Assembly (NCBI GenBank): GCA_963585895.1
Contig: OY757916.1
Coordinates: 18,211,129 to 18,275,128, forward strand
Source: Sepioteuthis lessoniana
Lineage: Eukaryota; Mollusca; Cephalopoda; Myopsida; Loliginidae
Direction of reading: 5' to 3'
Length of the DNA stretch: 64,000 nt
In this document: positions 22,535-33,700 of the stretch, piece by piece
How positions within the stretch are numbered: position 1 is the first letter of the stretch
Layout: each line of letters starts with the position of its first letter
Program-made: the position numbers and the translations under genes
Notes under the pieces: model-generated
Seen by the model: the letters and a program-made list of their open reading frames with translations, nothing else
Told to the model about the DNA's origin: nothing
The model's database searches: none

Positions 22535-25103
22535 TACCTCCCTCTCTTACCCTTGTCATTTATTCTCAATAAATTACGATTTAACAAGCAAAAAAAAAAC
22601 AAGAACATTTACAGGAAGTAAAAACCGAACTTACAAAATTTTAAAGGGGTTCGGTCGTCCCCTAAAAAAAAATAATAAATAATATAACAACACCATATCA
22701 TCATACACATAAAAAAAAATTTTTTAAAATAAAAAAAAATATTGCTGGATTCAGCTCTTCCACCTTGCTCTCCTGTGAACAATTCTGGGGTCTCCTGACT
22801 CATCCCTATTCTTCATTTCAATAGGACTTTTTAATTCACCTCCAACATTATTCAATTTTCTTTCAATTCGCCCCGCCCTCACCCAACAGAACACAGGGGA
22901 ATTTTAACCACCCTTACCCAACAATTTCAGGTGGATTTTTCCATTCACCTCCAACATTATTCAATTTTCGAACATTTTACCCCATTCTTCAACCCATCAG
23001 AACACAGGGGAATTTTAACCACCCCTACCCAACAATTCAGGAGTATTTTTGGACTTGTCTCCCTCCCCTTTCCTTACGACGTGGGAGCATCAGTAATCTC
23101 CGCAGTTCGATCGGTGTCGTAACAGGAATAATGTTCCAGAAAGCACTGTGGAATTCACTTCCCAACATGGGGGCCTTCACTGCCCCCTGCAACAAACAAA
23201 ACAAGTCTCTCAGCCATCAATCACCATGGATTTTCAAAAGATAAGAAAAAAAAACAAAGCAATTGACACCATCTCCCAGATCGTCCAGCCATGACCAGTC
23301 AGGGGGGAGGAGCAACCGGACACCGCCCCGCGCCCAGGTATCGTCTTCCCAACCCATCGTCAACCGTTTCCTCGGTACCATTTCATCAATTCATGTCAAC
23401 CAGGCCACTCGCCCTCCCAAATCATCACTTGTATAACTTACTACCCCTCGATACCAGTCCGCGAAACGGGGCCCCCGTGCAACCCCCCCCCCCAGGGGAA
23501 CACGATCAGACGAAGTGAAGAAGTGCCAAGAGCAGTTAAACTTACGAAAAATAAACCCAGAAAATCCATGAAGGTAAAACAAAAATAAAAAATAAAAATA
23601 AATTAAATTAAAAAAAAAATAAAATAAAATAAACAAATAACAATAAACAACAAAGAAAATGACACGGTAAGCCCAGTCCCCCAAAACCAACAAAAAACAA
23701 GGCAAAGTATAACAAAAAAAACAAAGGATAGCAAAAAAAATATCCACACAAATTAAGCAAAAAAAATTAATAATAAACAATTCACAGACAAAAAATAAAA
23801 AAGAAATAAAATAACTACAATTGACAAATATATAAAAAATAAAATTGTTCTGAAGGAATCTGTCAAGCATCCACCTTCTAACCCTTGTCTCTCTTCCCTT
23901 GAGATCTCTGCCCACTTCCACCATTTCTCTCTGCGTCTTTCTTTCCTTCTCTCCTGTCCACTTGAATTCTTCCCTCTACCGGGGGTGGTGTGGGAGGGGA
24001 TAGCGTTTGCTTCCAACCGTTTTTTTTTTTAAATCCACAAAAAAACAAAAACTTTCTTTTCTTCCTAAAATCCAAAGTTTACTTATTCTTTTTCTTTTTT
24101 TTTTAAACAGAGACAGGCATGGATGCAGTGACAAAAATTCCCTAGCAATCTTCCTTTCTTTCTACTTTTCGTTCTCTCTTTTTCTTTCTTTTTTTTTTTT
24201 TTTCTTGACTTTATCTGTTCTTCCTTTTTCTTTGTTCAAATTTTTCAGCCATTTTTATTTATTTTTTTATTTTTATTTTTTATATTTTCCATTTTTTTTT
24301 TTTTTGTTTTTGTGGTAGAAGCTTTCCTCCACCTTCTACCCTCTGCACTCGGAACGACCCGACTCTGACCAGTCGAGTTTAACCTAACTTCGAAATCTCA
24401 CTTTCTCTCTAATTTCTCTGGGGTTTTGAAATACCACAATTTTTTTTTTTCTTTTAGTGAACCTTGCAGCAAAAAAAAAAATTTTTTTTTTTTAATCGGT
24501 GACTTATCACCTTTCCAGCATAAAATAAATTACTATAAAACTTCCCAGAACTGACTAACTTTCTTTCTTAAGCCACTGGTCCTAACACTTAAGTATAAAA
24601 ATTACTATGTGAAACTGCTACGAAGAAGGAGAAAAAAAATCATTTGAATTCTACCGGTCAAGTTAAGTGTGAAAAGCGGGTAGGGGAAGAAAAAGACCTT
24701 CCCTTACCTTCTAACGAAAATACAACAAAAATTATCAGCAGTCAAGGGGTTAAACATGCACACACACACAAAAACGAAATAGATTACTTGTTTTTTTCTT
24801 TCTACATCTTAAAATTTCCTTAATCTAACAAATCTTTTTTTTTTTTGTTCTTATATTCGAGTGCAGTGGGGGAGGGGGGAATGTGTATTCCTACCTTTGT
24901 AGATTTCTTTCTTTTCCATCTCTTTCTTTCCCTGTTTCTCTCGTCTTCTTTTTCCTTTCTCTGTCTCGCCTTGTTGCGGGTCCCAGTGGCATTCTCTTTC
25001 CTTTCCTTTTCCGTTCGTCTGTCAGTCTCTAAACTCCCCGCTCCCTGATCAATTCCAATTTTTTTTTTCATCAGGTTTTTTTTATCCTGGTCACGGCACC
25101 ATT
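22535..25103 (-). mobile_element. Internal region 2, non-coding
   Basis: 2569 bp, near-identical to internal region 1. Primer-site-like block at 25084-25101. Confidence 0.8.
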
Positions 25104-25754
25104 TGTGAAACGTTACGCCCTCACCCCACCACATTAACTTTCTCAGTCTTCTAACCATGTCACTTCTTAGCCGGCCGGTGATCAACTAGTGGTTCGAGGG
25201 GGCAACGCACATTTCTTTACCTATACAAGAATACGATCGAGGGAGACAGGAGAAAACAAAACAGACGAACAAACACGAACAAAGCTTGGGGTTAACCAAG
25301 AGCAGAAAAGAGGTATTGCAACACTATATGCATGTGCGGACTATCGCTAGCGTGGGTTACTAGCGAAAATTCCACAATGCTACTGGAATCAGACATCTTG
25401 AGACTCTTCTTCACTGGACCCTATCTTGTCTCCTCGCCTCTCTGTTCCCGTGTCTGGTGTTGACTGCCCCTCCGTGGATCCACGCCAACCTCTCTGTTCG
25501 CCTCTCTCTTGTCCAGTCTCAACTGCCTTCTCTCTGCTCTCCAGCCACCAACTCTCTCTCTTGGTCTCCTGCCACCAACTCCCTCTGCTCCTGTCCAACT
25601 ACCAACTGCCTCTCTCTGGGTCGCGTCGTCAACTCTCATTCGCCTCCCCGTACCACTTCCGGGTACGGCGAGATTTCATGTCCAAGAATCCTTTGTCTGG
25701 TTTCGCGCCAAAACAGACTCGTCTGCTTTGGCGGCCAACCCCCATAGTGCTACA
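25104..25754 (-). repeat. LTR 3 (5' LTR of the array)
   Basis: 651 bp, followed by the second TCGC. Confidence 0.85.
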
Positions 25755-25789
25755 TCGCACTCAAGTGGCGCAAAATTAACTAGTCATGA

Positions 25790-26032
25790 GAATTCATTTG
25801 ATTCCTTTTGTTTTAATGGTATATCAACCTTCGTGGGTTATTTAATACCAAAGACATTCTCCTAGAAGAAGAGTGGCCGTGCTATTTAACCGATAGCTGG
25901 GAGGATAAGGGGGTTCATACTTTTCCCAAGGGTATTTGTCCGAAAGTGAACGTAATAGCGCGACTGGAGTTCGAATTCGTGTGCGACGATTTCGCAGTCC
26001 ATCGCTTTAACCATTTCACCACAAGGACATCA
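25790..26032 (-). mobile_element. SINE B
   Basis: Plus strand: TTTTAATGGTATATCAACC tail, AGCTGGGAGGATAAGGGGG, TTTTCCCAAGGGTATTTG, box B-like GGAGTTCGAATTCG, box A region ATCGCTTTAACCATTTCACC. It lies within the right-hand remnant of SINE E. Confidence 0.85.
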
Positions 26033-26086
26033 ACCCTTTAGTAATTCAATTCACAATATAATTCCTCTACTTGAAAAAGAAAATGT

Positions 26087-26480
26087 AAAAATATTCAAGT
26101 CTTGATGACACAGCTTTCATCTGTTGTTTTAAATCACCTGACGTTTCATCAATTCGTTCTGCAATTGCTTTGTTGCTCAATGAAATGGCTTTTCCTAAAT
26201 ATATTTTCTCTTTACATACAATTTTAACTGTTTTTATAAGCGATTGCCTTCTGAAATTTCCTTCTCTATAAAATTTTCTATTCTTGATTAAGTTCATAGC
26301 TTGTATTAATGGAAGCAACATTTTCCTTCTGAATTTACATTTAAAAAATCTGTTGCTGAGTCAAGTTAGCTTACAATTTGTGCATCGAAACACGCCTTTG
26401 GCCTTCATATTTCTCGTTATATTGATGGTTCGTTTTTTCAAGGTATACTCTTTTGGCCTAGCGATGCATTTATTGCAAAT
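26087..26480 (-). mobile_element. hAT transposase N-terminal part
   Basis: Minus strand: ICNKCIARPKEYTLKKR (BED-finger-like), NLTQQQIF-type codons, LLPLIQAMNLIKNRK, KICKEK.YLGKAISLSNKAI, then AERIDETSGDLKQQMKAVSS. This is the segment that precedes the DEST-D core in GTF2IRD2-like hAT proteins, and it ends in the same LEYF codons with which 18495 begins, so the two pieces belong to one copy. I did not find the 5' terminal repeat. Confidence 0.7.
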
Positions 26481-27140
26481 CAGATAATGTATCTTTTTAT
26501 TCAGCAGTAGGCAAAAATACTATAATTCCCACTTTTCTTGAAACACTCGCCTTTATTCGTCCAATATCATTTTTCTCTAAACCGGAGGAGCACAAAGCCA
26601 TTTTAAAATTGATCTAGTAAAGGAAAAAAACTAATTTCCAAACTTGATGACGCAGAATTTGAAGAATTATAAAAATAACTTGTCAGTGGAGTGTAGGGGT
26701 GTTTCCCCGGTGTCTGAGGTACCCTACAAGGGTAATGCCAAGAGAAGAGGGTTTTGACTATTTTGAGACCATGCCTCGTGGGGGGCGGGGGCAATCCACG
26801 CAGTGTACTTTAACCTCAGCCTTCTTGTGTCAAAAATCCTTATAGTTCATACTCAACTGGGTAAGTAAAGAAATTCTTTTAGAATAACCTGGGAAAATGA
26901 CTGAGCTGCAATGGTTAATATTTCATTAACGACGTTTTTACATATTAAAATATCATATGAAAATCATGTTATCCTATGAAATCCACAGCTTTTTTACAAT
27001 ATTAAAAATAAATATCGGATTAATTATTTAGAATTTAATTATATAATTTTGTGACATTAAATTTATGTAGAAATATTTTTAAATGTATTTTCATTCATTT
27101 TGGAATATAAAAATGTATCTACATTTTCCTTTTTAAGTAG
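26481..27140. other. No feature recognised
   Basis: May hold the untranslated 5' part of the hAT, but I could not find an inverted copy of its terminus. AT-rich after 26880. Confidence 0.4.
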
Positions 27141-27144
27141 ATTC

Positions 27145-27375
27145 GGCTTCTTTGTTTAATGGCATATCAACCTTTGTAGGTTATTTAATGCCAAAGCCAT
27201 TCTCCTAGAAGAACATTAGTGGTACTATTTAACCCATACCTGGGAAGATAAGGGGATTCGTGCCTTTCCCAAAGGTATTTGCCTGAAAGTGAACATAATA
27301 GCGCGACTGGAGTACGAACACGCGTACTACGATTCTGCAGTCCATCGCTTTAACTGTCACACCACGAGGACACCC
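27145..27375 (-). mobile_element. SINE B
   Basis: TTTAATGGCATATCAACCTT tail, ACCTGGGAAGATAAGG, CTTTCCCAAAGGTATTTG, then ATCGCTTTAACTGTCACACC head and GAGGACACC. Confidence 0.85.
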
Positions 27376-27379
27376 CCCT

Positions 27380-27470
27380 TTTTGAGTAGAGGAATTATAT
27401 TGTGAATCCGGCGAACATATCTCGTGTGTAAGTATTTCACGGATTTTCTGGTCATGGTAATTCAGTGCAC
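27380..27470 (+). mobile_element. SINE E-related fragment
   Basis: AGGAATTATATTGTGAAT and GGATTTTCTGGTCATGGT match the two outer edges of the SINE E copy in the hAT (26048-26070 and 18507-18525), here close together with the tRNA head absent. Confidence 0.5.
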
Positions 27471-27569
27471 AAAACAATGAATGTTTTCTTCGATTTCAAG
27501 TTTTTAATTGTAGATTTTAAACTAAGCTAAAATTATATTCAGAGCTATTTAAAATTTTAGATAAAAACA

Positions 27570-28486
27570 TCATCATCATCATCATCATGTCGCGCCGCCA
27601 GCGCGGATATCCTTGACCCTCTCTCGCCATTTCTCCTTATCATTCATCGCCTCCGGCAGGTCTTCAGGGTTACATCCTGTGTCCTCACATAGTTGCTGTA
27701 TGTATGTTCATGCTGGTCGTCCCACTCTTGCACATACATATGTGGGGGTCCACAGGAGTACATCGCTTATGAGCTCGTCCTTGCTTCTCCAGCAGTGTCC
27801 TGCGTGTCTGGTTCGTCGAACTTGTATAGTTTTCGTGATGGGGGGCAAGTGTCCGTATAGTTGGAGTCTCGTGGGGTGCTGTCGCCAGGACTTGTTTAAT
27901 ACTGCTCTCAACGTTCTTGTGTAATTTCCGTCCAGCCTCCTCTCCAGCCGCTTCGTAAGCGTCCATGTGGTGCATCCATATAGCAGTATCGACACAACCG
28001 CTGCCTGGAAGAAACTGCGTTTCATTTTATCAGTTAGGTCCGACTTCCATATGATCGAGAGCCTATCGATAGCTGTCCATGCTTTCGTCAGTCGTGTGTC
28101 GGTGTCTTTTTCGGTTGATAAGATGCTACTTCCTAGGTAGGTTAATTTGTCGACTAGTTTCAGAGAGGCTCCGTCTAGTGTGGCAATGTTGCCCGTTTGG
28201 TTGTAACACATATATTCGGTTTTGTTTGCATTGACATGGAGGCCAATGCCAGCTGCGGCTCGTTCCAGACTATGCAGTAGTGTCTCTGCTTGATTAGGCG
28301 TATTCGCTAGTATCGCCAAGTCATCAGCGTAGTCGGCGTCCGTGATTGTTTTTGCGGGGTACCTTTTGCTTCTTCTCTTAGTCAGCTCGAAGCCATTTTC
28401 TCTGATGTTGTCGATCGAAGTCCTAAGCACATAGTCTAGACAGATGATAAAGAGGTACGGGGCTAGTGTGTCTCCTTGTAGTACTC
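27570..28486 (-). mobile_element. RTE-like LINE, 5'-truncated, with YADD
   Basis: TSD AAAAACA at 27563-27569 and 28487-28493. Minus strand from the 5' end: LQGDTLAPYLFIICLDYVLR, then ADYADDLAILAN (RT catalytic YADD), GLHVNANKTEYMCYN, LTYLGSSIL, SFFQAAVVSILLYGCTTWTL, NKSWRQHP and DELISDVLLWTPTY, interrupted by a stop near 27710, then the C-terminal codons and an (ATG)n tail. 917 bp; the longest RTE copy in the window. The endonuclease and first RT motifs are missing. Confidence 0.9.
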
Positions 28487-28493
28487 AAAAACA

Positions 28494-28917
28494 AATTACT
28501 CATAAAAAAGTAAATTTTATCAATGTGTAATTCTTATGAAACACAAGATAAAAATATTTTAAAATAACTTTGTGACTATTGACCAATAATTTTATTTTAA
28601 TTTTATATCAATAAGTTTTGCAGTAAAAGTAGGAGGGTAGAAAAATTCTTCGTAATATCTAAGCCTAATGAGAGTTTAATTAACAACATTTTGACATTAT
28701 CTTGATTAAATAGAATTATTTATTATTCATATGTCATTCTTCTTTAATTTATAATGTACTGTAGGAAGAAGTGAGGTGAACATACTTTTTTACCTGTTAA
28801 AAATAAACAGATATCTAAAAAGATATTTATAATAAAAGCGCGTTTGGTTTTTGTTTTGAGAAGAGCCGAAGTAAATTTTAACTAAAAAATGTTAAAAAAA
28901 ACCTTGGTGGAGGGAAA
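28494..28917. other. AT-rich stretch, nothing recognised
   Basis: No repeat or ORF of note. Confidence 0.45.
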
Positions 28918-29115
28918 TTTAACCCACAGATTGGACCCTATTAAATGCTACCACTCTGGGCCAGACTGGACCTGGGAGCGATGGCAATAAAGAGGTACAC
29001 CCATTTCTCCAAAGCTCCAGCATTACAGGAGCCTCACCATCAGATTGTTTAGTTTCATATCCAGGATTCTTGTTCGAAGAGTCTTACCTCTCTGTAGAGA
29101 TGCAGACTGAGCCAT
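28918..29115 (-). repeat. Element D core only
   Basis: TTGGACCCTATTAAATGCTA, CTGGACCTGGGAGCGATGG, CAAAGCTCCAGCATTACAGG, CTCACCATCAGATTGTTTAG. Tail missing. Confidence 0.7.
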
Positions 29116-29584
29116 AGATTAGAAAATAGTGTATGCATAAATCAAAATGTAAAAAAATTGTAAATTATTTCTTTAAGTACTGTAATCTATGAATCAGGAA
29201 AACAGCCATTTTGATCGTTAAAGGGAAAAAATTGCATCCTTCATGCGGACCACTAGATCGCTTGTAAAGGGTCGAATGTTTAATTTACCTGAAATCAAAT
29301 ACTTACAAGAATCCTAAACCAAACCATACAAATCATTTGATGCTCTTCTGGCGTTTTTTTGACGCCATGTTCACATTTCTTTTTCCTCGGCTGCAAAACA
29401 ATTGTCTGTGTACATTTATTTGTACAAATCTTCAAGATTTTATTTCTCTCTTTCTTTGTGCGAAATTCTTTCCTTTATAATTCAGAAGATATACCGTTTA
29501 GTGGGTACACACCTCAAGCATAAGACTCAAAAGGCATAAATAATTATTACGCTTTTGATCCTCATGCACAATAAACCAAATGGT
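29116..29584. other. No feature recognised
   Basis: AT-rich; no family seen. Confidence 0.45.
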
Positions 29585-29825
29585 TGTTTGGTTTGGTTTC
29601 TTTGTTTAATGACATATCAACCTTTGTTGGGAATTTAATGCTAAAGCCATCCTCCGAGAAGAACAGTAGTGGTACTATTTAACCCATAGCTGGAGGGATA
29701 ACGGGGTTCATACCTTTCCCCAGGGTATTTGTCCGAAAGTGAATATAATAGCGGGACATGAATTCGAGCTCGCTTACGAAGATTCCGAAGTCCATCGCTT
29801 TAACCATTACACCACGAGGACACCC
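29585..29825 (-). mobile_element. SINE B
   Basis: GTTTAATGACATATCAACC tail, CCCATAGCTGGAGGGATAAC, CCTTTCCCCAGGGTATTTG, ATCGCTTTAACCATTACACC head, GAGGACACCCCC. Confidence 0.85.
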
Positions 29826-29949
29826 CCTAAATGGTTATCGATGAAGACACTGCTTAGACGAGTGTTTATAATTCACTGAGTCTATCTCACCAACGACAGC
29901 AAATGAAATAATGTCCTGGGTATGTCACTCAACTGCATTTGTTGGTGAG

Positions 29950-31305
29950 AGTTCACTATAGACTACCCAGTCGGCTGGGGCTGTAGAATACACCGATTGC
30001 ACCTCTGCAGAGGTGTAAGACCCCCCACCAATGAGTCCTGGATATGACACTAAACAATCTGATGGTGAGGTTCCAGTATTACTGGAGTTTTGGAGGAATG
30101 CTGATCACCCCTTCGTTGCCATTGCTCCCAGGTCCCCTCTGGCCCGGCGTGGTAGCACCTGACAGAGCCCTATCTATGGGTTAAATATGTTATATTTTGA
30201 CCTTCGACCCGGCCCAAAAATACTATTCCAAGGTAATACACCGGAAGGAAGTGACACATTCCAACGGCCAGTAATCGAAAGAGATCGCGTGGGCGGATTA
30301 AGGTTTATGATATGGGACAAAGTGAAGGTCCCATTGTGCCATTACAGTCATGCACCGGAAGAGAGTAACCTCTGAACTGCATGACAGTTATTTCCGCTTG
30401 ATGACGATTAAACATTCGATTTGAAAGATCCAGTAGGCGATCGTGTGGGCGTTGAGTTATTATTTAACTCAGTTGAGTTTGGGTCCCAGAGCAGTTGCCA
30501 GCAGACGTCCAGACAGCCAGAGACCAGATGTGGTAGGGAAGGCCACACCCGACCGAGGGGGCCCTCGGAAAGCCCCGATAGAGTAGACCCCAACATCAGG
30601 AGAACAAGAAAGACACAACGTGACGGTCATAACAGTGGGGTCAAAATATGAAGTTTATGTTCGGTCTCTAGCATCCTCTCACATGCAACCCTTAAACAAC
30701 CCTTTCGAACCCTTGCAATAAAGTGAGAGGTGAATATTTTTCTAAAGAAGTCTTCTTGCGTCTTCCTTCCTGTGTCGTTTATCATGCGTCTGTTATCATT
30801 GCGTCGGTATGTATCCAGAAGATATATGTGTATTTCTGCATGAATCAGAAGATGACTATACAACAAAAAGAACTAACTGCATTCTTATGCTAAACTGAAA
30901 TGTTTGAATTAGAACAGTTTGACTAAACTGAATAGCTTGAAACAGAAATGTTTCTGACAATTAAAGCGTACTTACATTTAAGATGAATGCTAATGCTAAA
31001 CGGAATTGCTTGAAATGGAGCTGTTTTTGACATTGAAGCTGTACTTACACTAAACTGAACTGTTTAATATAGAACTGTTTGACATTTAACTGTGTGTAAA
31101 CAAAATCTGTACTTATACTAAACTAATTTAGCAGAATTAGAACTATTTGAGTAAAGTAAATTGTTAGAAAAAGAAATATTTTTGACAATTAAACTGTGTA
31201 CTGAATTGTTTGAAATAGAACTGACTATTTGCATAAAAATGGATTTGGCTTTAAATAACCTACAAAGTTTGATATGCCATGAAAAACAACCAACCAACCA
31301 ACCAT
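29950..31305 (+). repeat. Element D split by an LTR
   Basis: Core at 29950-30187: CCCAGTCGGCTGGGG, CCTCTGCAGAGG, TCCAGTATTACTGGA, CCTATCTATGGGTTAAATA. The LTR interrupts exactly there. From 30864 the sequence resumes with AAAAGAACTAACTGC, a tail of ACTGAAATGTTTGA-type units, and ends GGCTTTAAATAACCTACAAA then ATATGCCATG and ACCAACCAACC. Confidence 0.75.
30188..30863 (+). mobile_element. Solo LTR, family 3, inside element D
   Basis: Begins TGTTATATTTTGACC and ends near TATACAACA; boundaries come from the break in D. Contains CAATAAAGTGAGAGGTGAA (poly(A)-signal-like, near 30717). A diverged relative lies on minus at 59745-60412. No coding region attached. Confidence 0.6.
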
Positions 31306-31716
31306 CGACTATAGAGATCAAGTATGCCTTATTCCAAGGTCCTCTCTGACTCGAATGGGTAGTTAGTATAAGGGTCCCATCTATGGGTCAAATGAAACTA
31401 TTGTTTTTCAAAAATTATTCCTATTCAATAGGACCATGTTCAAAAGGAAAGCTTCTTAAGAAATAACTTCACAAAAATGTAAATACGAACGGACAATGAT
31501 CAGGATTCGTAACCTCTTTTCATAAAATAACTTCAGGCGGGTTGACATGCCGTTAAGATCAACCAGTCTATTGAATAATCAACTGTCACCTTCGAACACA
31601 CAAATGTTATAAAATTTTATGTGCAGAAAAAGTACCGAGAAAAATCCATAATATATATGTTTCACGCCAATTTATATTACGAAAAAATTATTTTCGTTCA
31701 TTATTCCAAGGATAAC
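31306..31716. other. D core scrap, otherwise nothing recognised
   Basis: 31330-31400 (TCTCTGACTCGAATGGGTAG ... CCCATCTATGGGTCAAAT) is the end of a D core. The rest is unassigned. Confidence 0.45.
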
Positions 31717-31718
31717 TA

Positions 31719-32628
31719 CGAGGATCATTAAATAAGTTTCGAGACTTTTTTCGTATAGGCACTTTTATTGATAGTATACACATGAAACTCTACCCCCACT
31801 TCGAAGTAATCTCTTCCGGCTACAATCCACTTGTTGTACCGTTCCAACAACTTCTGGAAGGCCCCAGGGAAGTTCTCTTGTGTGAGCGTGTCAATAGCCT
31901 TCGTCACAGCCTCTTTCATCTCCTCAATTGTCTCATAACGACTGTCTCTGAGCTTAGGGAATAAGAAAAAGTCACAGGGACCAGCGTCTGGACTATAGGG
32001 AGGGTGAAGAACTGTCTTGATTCCCATCTTGGTCGTATAGTCTATGACAAGCATGGAGTTGTGGACTGGTGTATTGTCCTGGTGGAAATGCCACTGACCC
32101 GATTTGAAGAGTGCTGGCCTCTTCCCTAGGAATCTCTTCATGAACTCCCTTAAAACCTCAACATAGTAACCCTAAACCTAACCCTTTAGTCAATTAACTA
32201 TTGTATTGACTTCCTTACTCCTCCCACACCTCTTATCATCCCTCACAGACTCCCTGCCTTCCTTGAATCTCTTATGCTACTCAAAAACAGATGCTCGATT
32301 CATGCAAGATGCTCCAAAAGCAGTCTGAAGTATTCCATACGTTTCTGTGGCATTTTTTCCAAGTTTAAAACTGAATTTTACTGAATATCATTCTTCTAAA
32401 GTGTCCTGACGTTCAGATCGCATTTTTGAAATTCACCAGCTGTGAAAATCAGGTTTTAGTAGGGTGTATTCCAATTGCTGCAGTAGCTGTTACTTTGAAC
32501 CTGAAATCATAAAAATTAGTCAGTCATCTCATAAGATATATAGCAATAATATACTGAATTTTCAAGAGTCGATGACAATTTTAAATGCCTGTACAAAAAA
32601 AGCCTGGAAACCTTTTGAAGGCACCACT
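31719..32628 (-). mobile_element. Mariner, internally deleted copy 3
   Basis: TA on both sides (31717-31718, 32629-32630). Minus strand: [36 protein letters not shown] (catalytic Asp), VLHPPYSPDAGPCDFFLFPK (next catalytic Asp, D34D spacing), EEMKEAVTKAIDTLTQENFP, and open to the end near 31728. N-terminal helix-turn-helix codons lie upstream. The part between is missing at a junction reading AACCCTAAACCTAACCC near 32168. 910 bp. Confidence 0.9.
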
Positions 32629-32630
32629 TA

Positions 32631-33214
32631 ATTCCGAAACAGGTTTATTTTAACATATATTATCGATAGTGAAAAGTATTATATACTATCTTGTTGGCTC
32701 AATGTATAAAATTCGTTTTTGTTTGGCTGATTGTTGTTGGTGTCATCCTGTCTAATAGTTCTCAACTTGGTTCCGATCAAGCTCTCTCTTTTTAAGAGAG
32801 TAAGTAGGAAAGGCCAAATAACTGGCCTTTACACAATTCTCTGCAAGTGACTTTATAGCGATTCATAAGGGTACAGATCCAAAATAGCAGTGGGTTCTTC
32901 AATGTATAAAGAAGCTTATATGGGTACGAGAGTACAGTTTCTAGTACTGTCTTAAGCGCAGAGTGTTCATTAGAGTTTGGCCCAATCAAATATTCAGTAT
33001 ATTTGATGCCACACAAAGGTGTATCGTCCTATTGTCCGTCAGGGACCACAGGGACTAAAATATATCTAAGAAAATGGGATGAGAGTAAGGAACTGTTTAT
33101 TCTAACTTTTTCATCGTTTGAGAAACAAAGATATTCATTGGGTGATTGATAAAAAAGGACATATTTTTCTATTTTGCATACTTTTATATATGTCTTTTAT
33201 TATATTACCGGACA
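32631..33214. other. No feature recognised
   Basis: No family or coding signal seen. Confidence 0.45.
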
Positions 33215-33480
33215 TTGGCATAATGGCTAGGTTGTTCTGTAATGGCCCGGGACACCTGGGTTCAATCCCAGATCTAGTCATACCAAAGACTTTTAAAATG
33301 GTACTTGGTGCCTCCTTGCTTAACACTCAGCATTATAAGGTACGGATCAAGGGTAAAATGGAGCAATCCAGCGAAAGGAGTAGCGCCCTCCCCTACACCT
33401 TGCTGTAGTAGCTATTGAAAAGGGAGCCTTCGGGTCACCCTCGACTATGGTCGCCAACTTTACTTTTACTTTATTATATT
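33215..33480 (+). mobile_element. SINE C, full length
   Basis: tRNA-like head with box A TGGCATAATGGCTAGG and box B GGGTTCAATCCC, then GTCATACCAAAGACTTT, a GGTACTTGGTGCCTCCTTGC block, CAGCATTATAAGGTACGGAT, TAGCGCCCTCCCCTACACC, and TTCGGGTCACCCTCGACTAT before an ACTTT-rich end. About 260 bp. Body unlike SINE A and B. Confidence 0.85.
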
Positions 33481-33481
33481 A

Positions 33482-33483
<2 letters not shown>

Positions 33484-33525
<42 letters not shown>

Positions 33526-33530
33526 CTGTG
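33484..33530. repeat. (TA)n(TG)n microsatellite
   Basis: About 15 TA units followed by TG units next to the SINE C tail. Confidence 0.95.
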
Positions 33531-33534
33531 GTTT

Positions 33535-33700
33535 GGGTTCTTTTTTTAATGGCATATCAAACTGTTTGGCTTATCTAATGCCAAAGTGACCCTTACAAAA
33601 ACAGCATGGATACTATTTAACCCCTAGTTTGGTGGGGGATTTATATGTATGTACTTACCAACCCCTCCACACGGGTAGGATGTGACACTTGGTTAATTTT
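33535..33700 (-). mobile_element. SINE B and SINE A 3' scraps
   Basis: 33540-33635 is the SINE B tail side (TTTTAATGGCATATCAAAC, ACTATTTAACCCCTAG). 33655-33700 is the end of SINE A inverted (TTACCAACCCCTCCACACGG). Confidence 0.65.

Larger units (their letters stand above)
18689..25754 (-). mobile_element. Tandem LTR retroelement: LTR-internal-LTR-internal-LTR, non-autonomous
   Basis: Three LTRs of 651, 624 and 651 bp (TGTGAAACG...GTGCTACA on plus) separate two internal regions of 2571 and 2569 bp. The whole is flanked by TCGC (18685-18688, 25755-25758). Reading on minus, each internal region begins with a tRNA primer-site-like TGGTGCCGTGACCAGGAT two bases from its LTR and ends with purine-rich GGTAAGAGAGGGAGGTA. 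No gag, pol or env homology is visible, so it fits a LARD-like non-autonomous element. LTRs and internals differ only at a handful of sites, so it is very young. The 4-bp duplication fits Gypsy-like integration, but the superfamily is not proven. Confidence 0.85.

Noticed and set aside
31728-32141. Functional mariner transposase
   Set aside because: The open frame covers only the C-terminal catalytic part; the middle of the protein is deleted.
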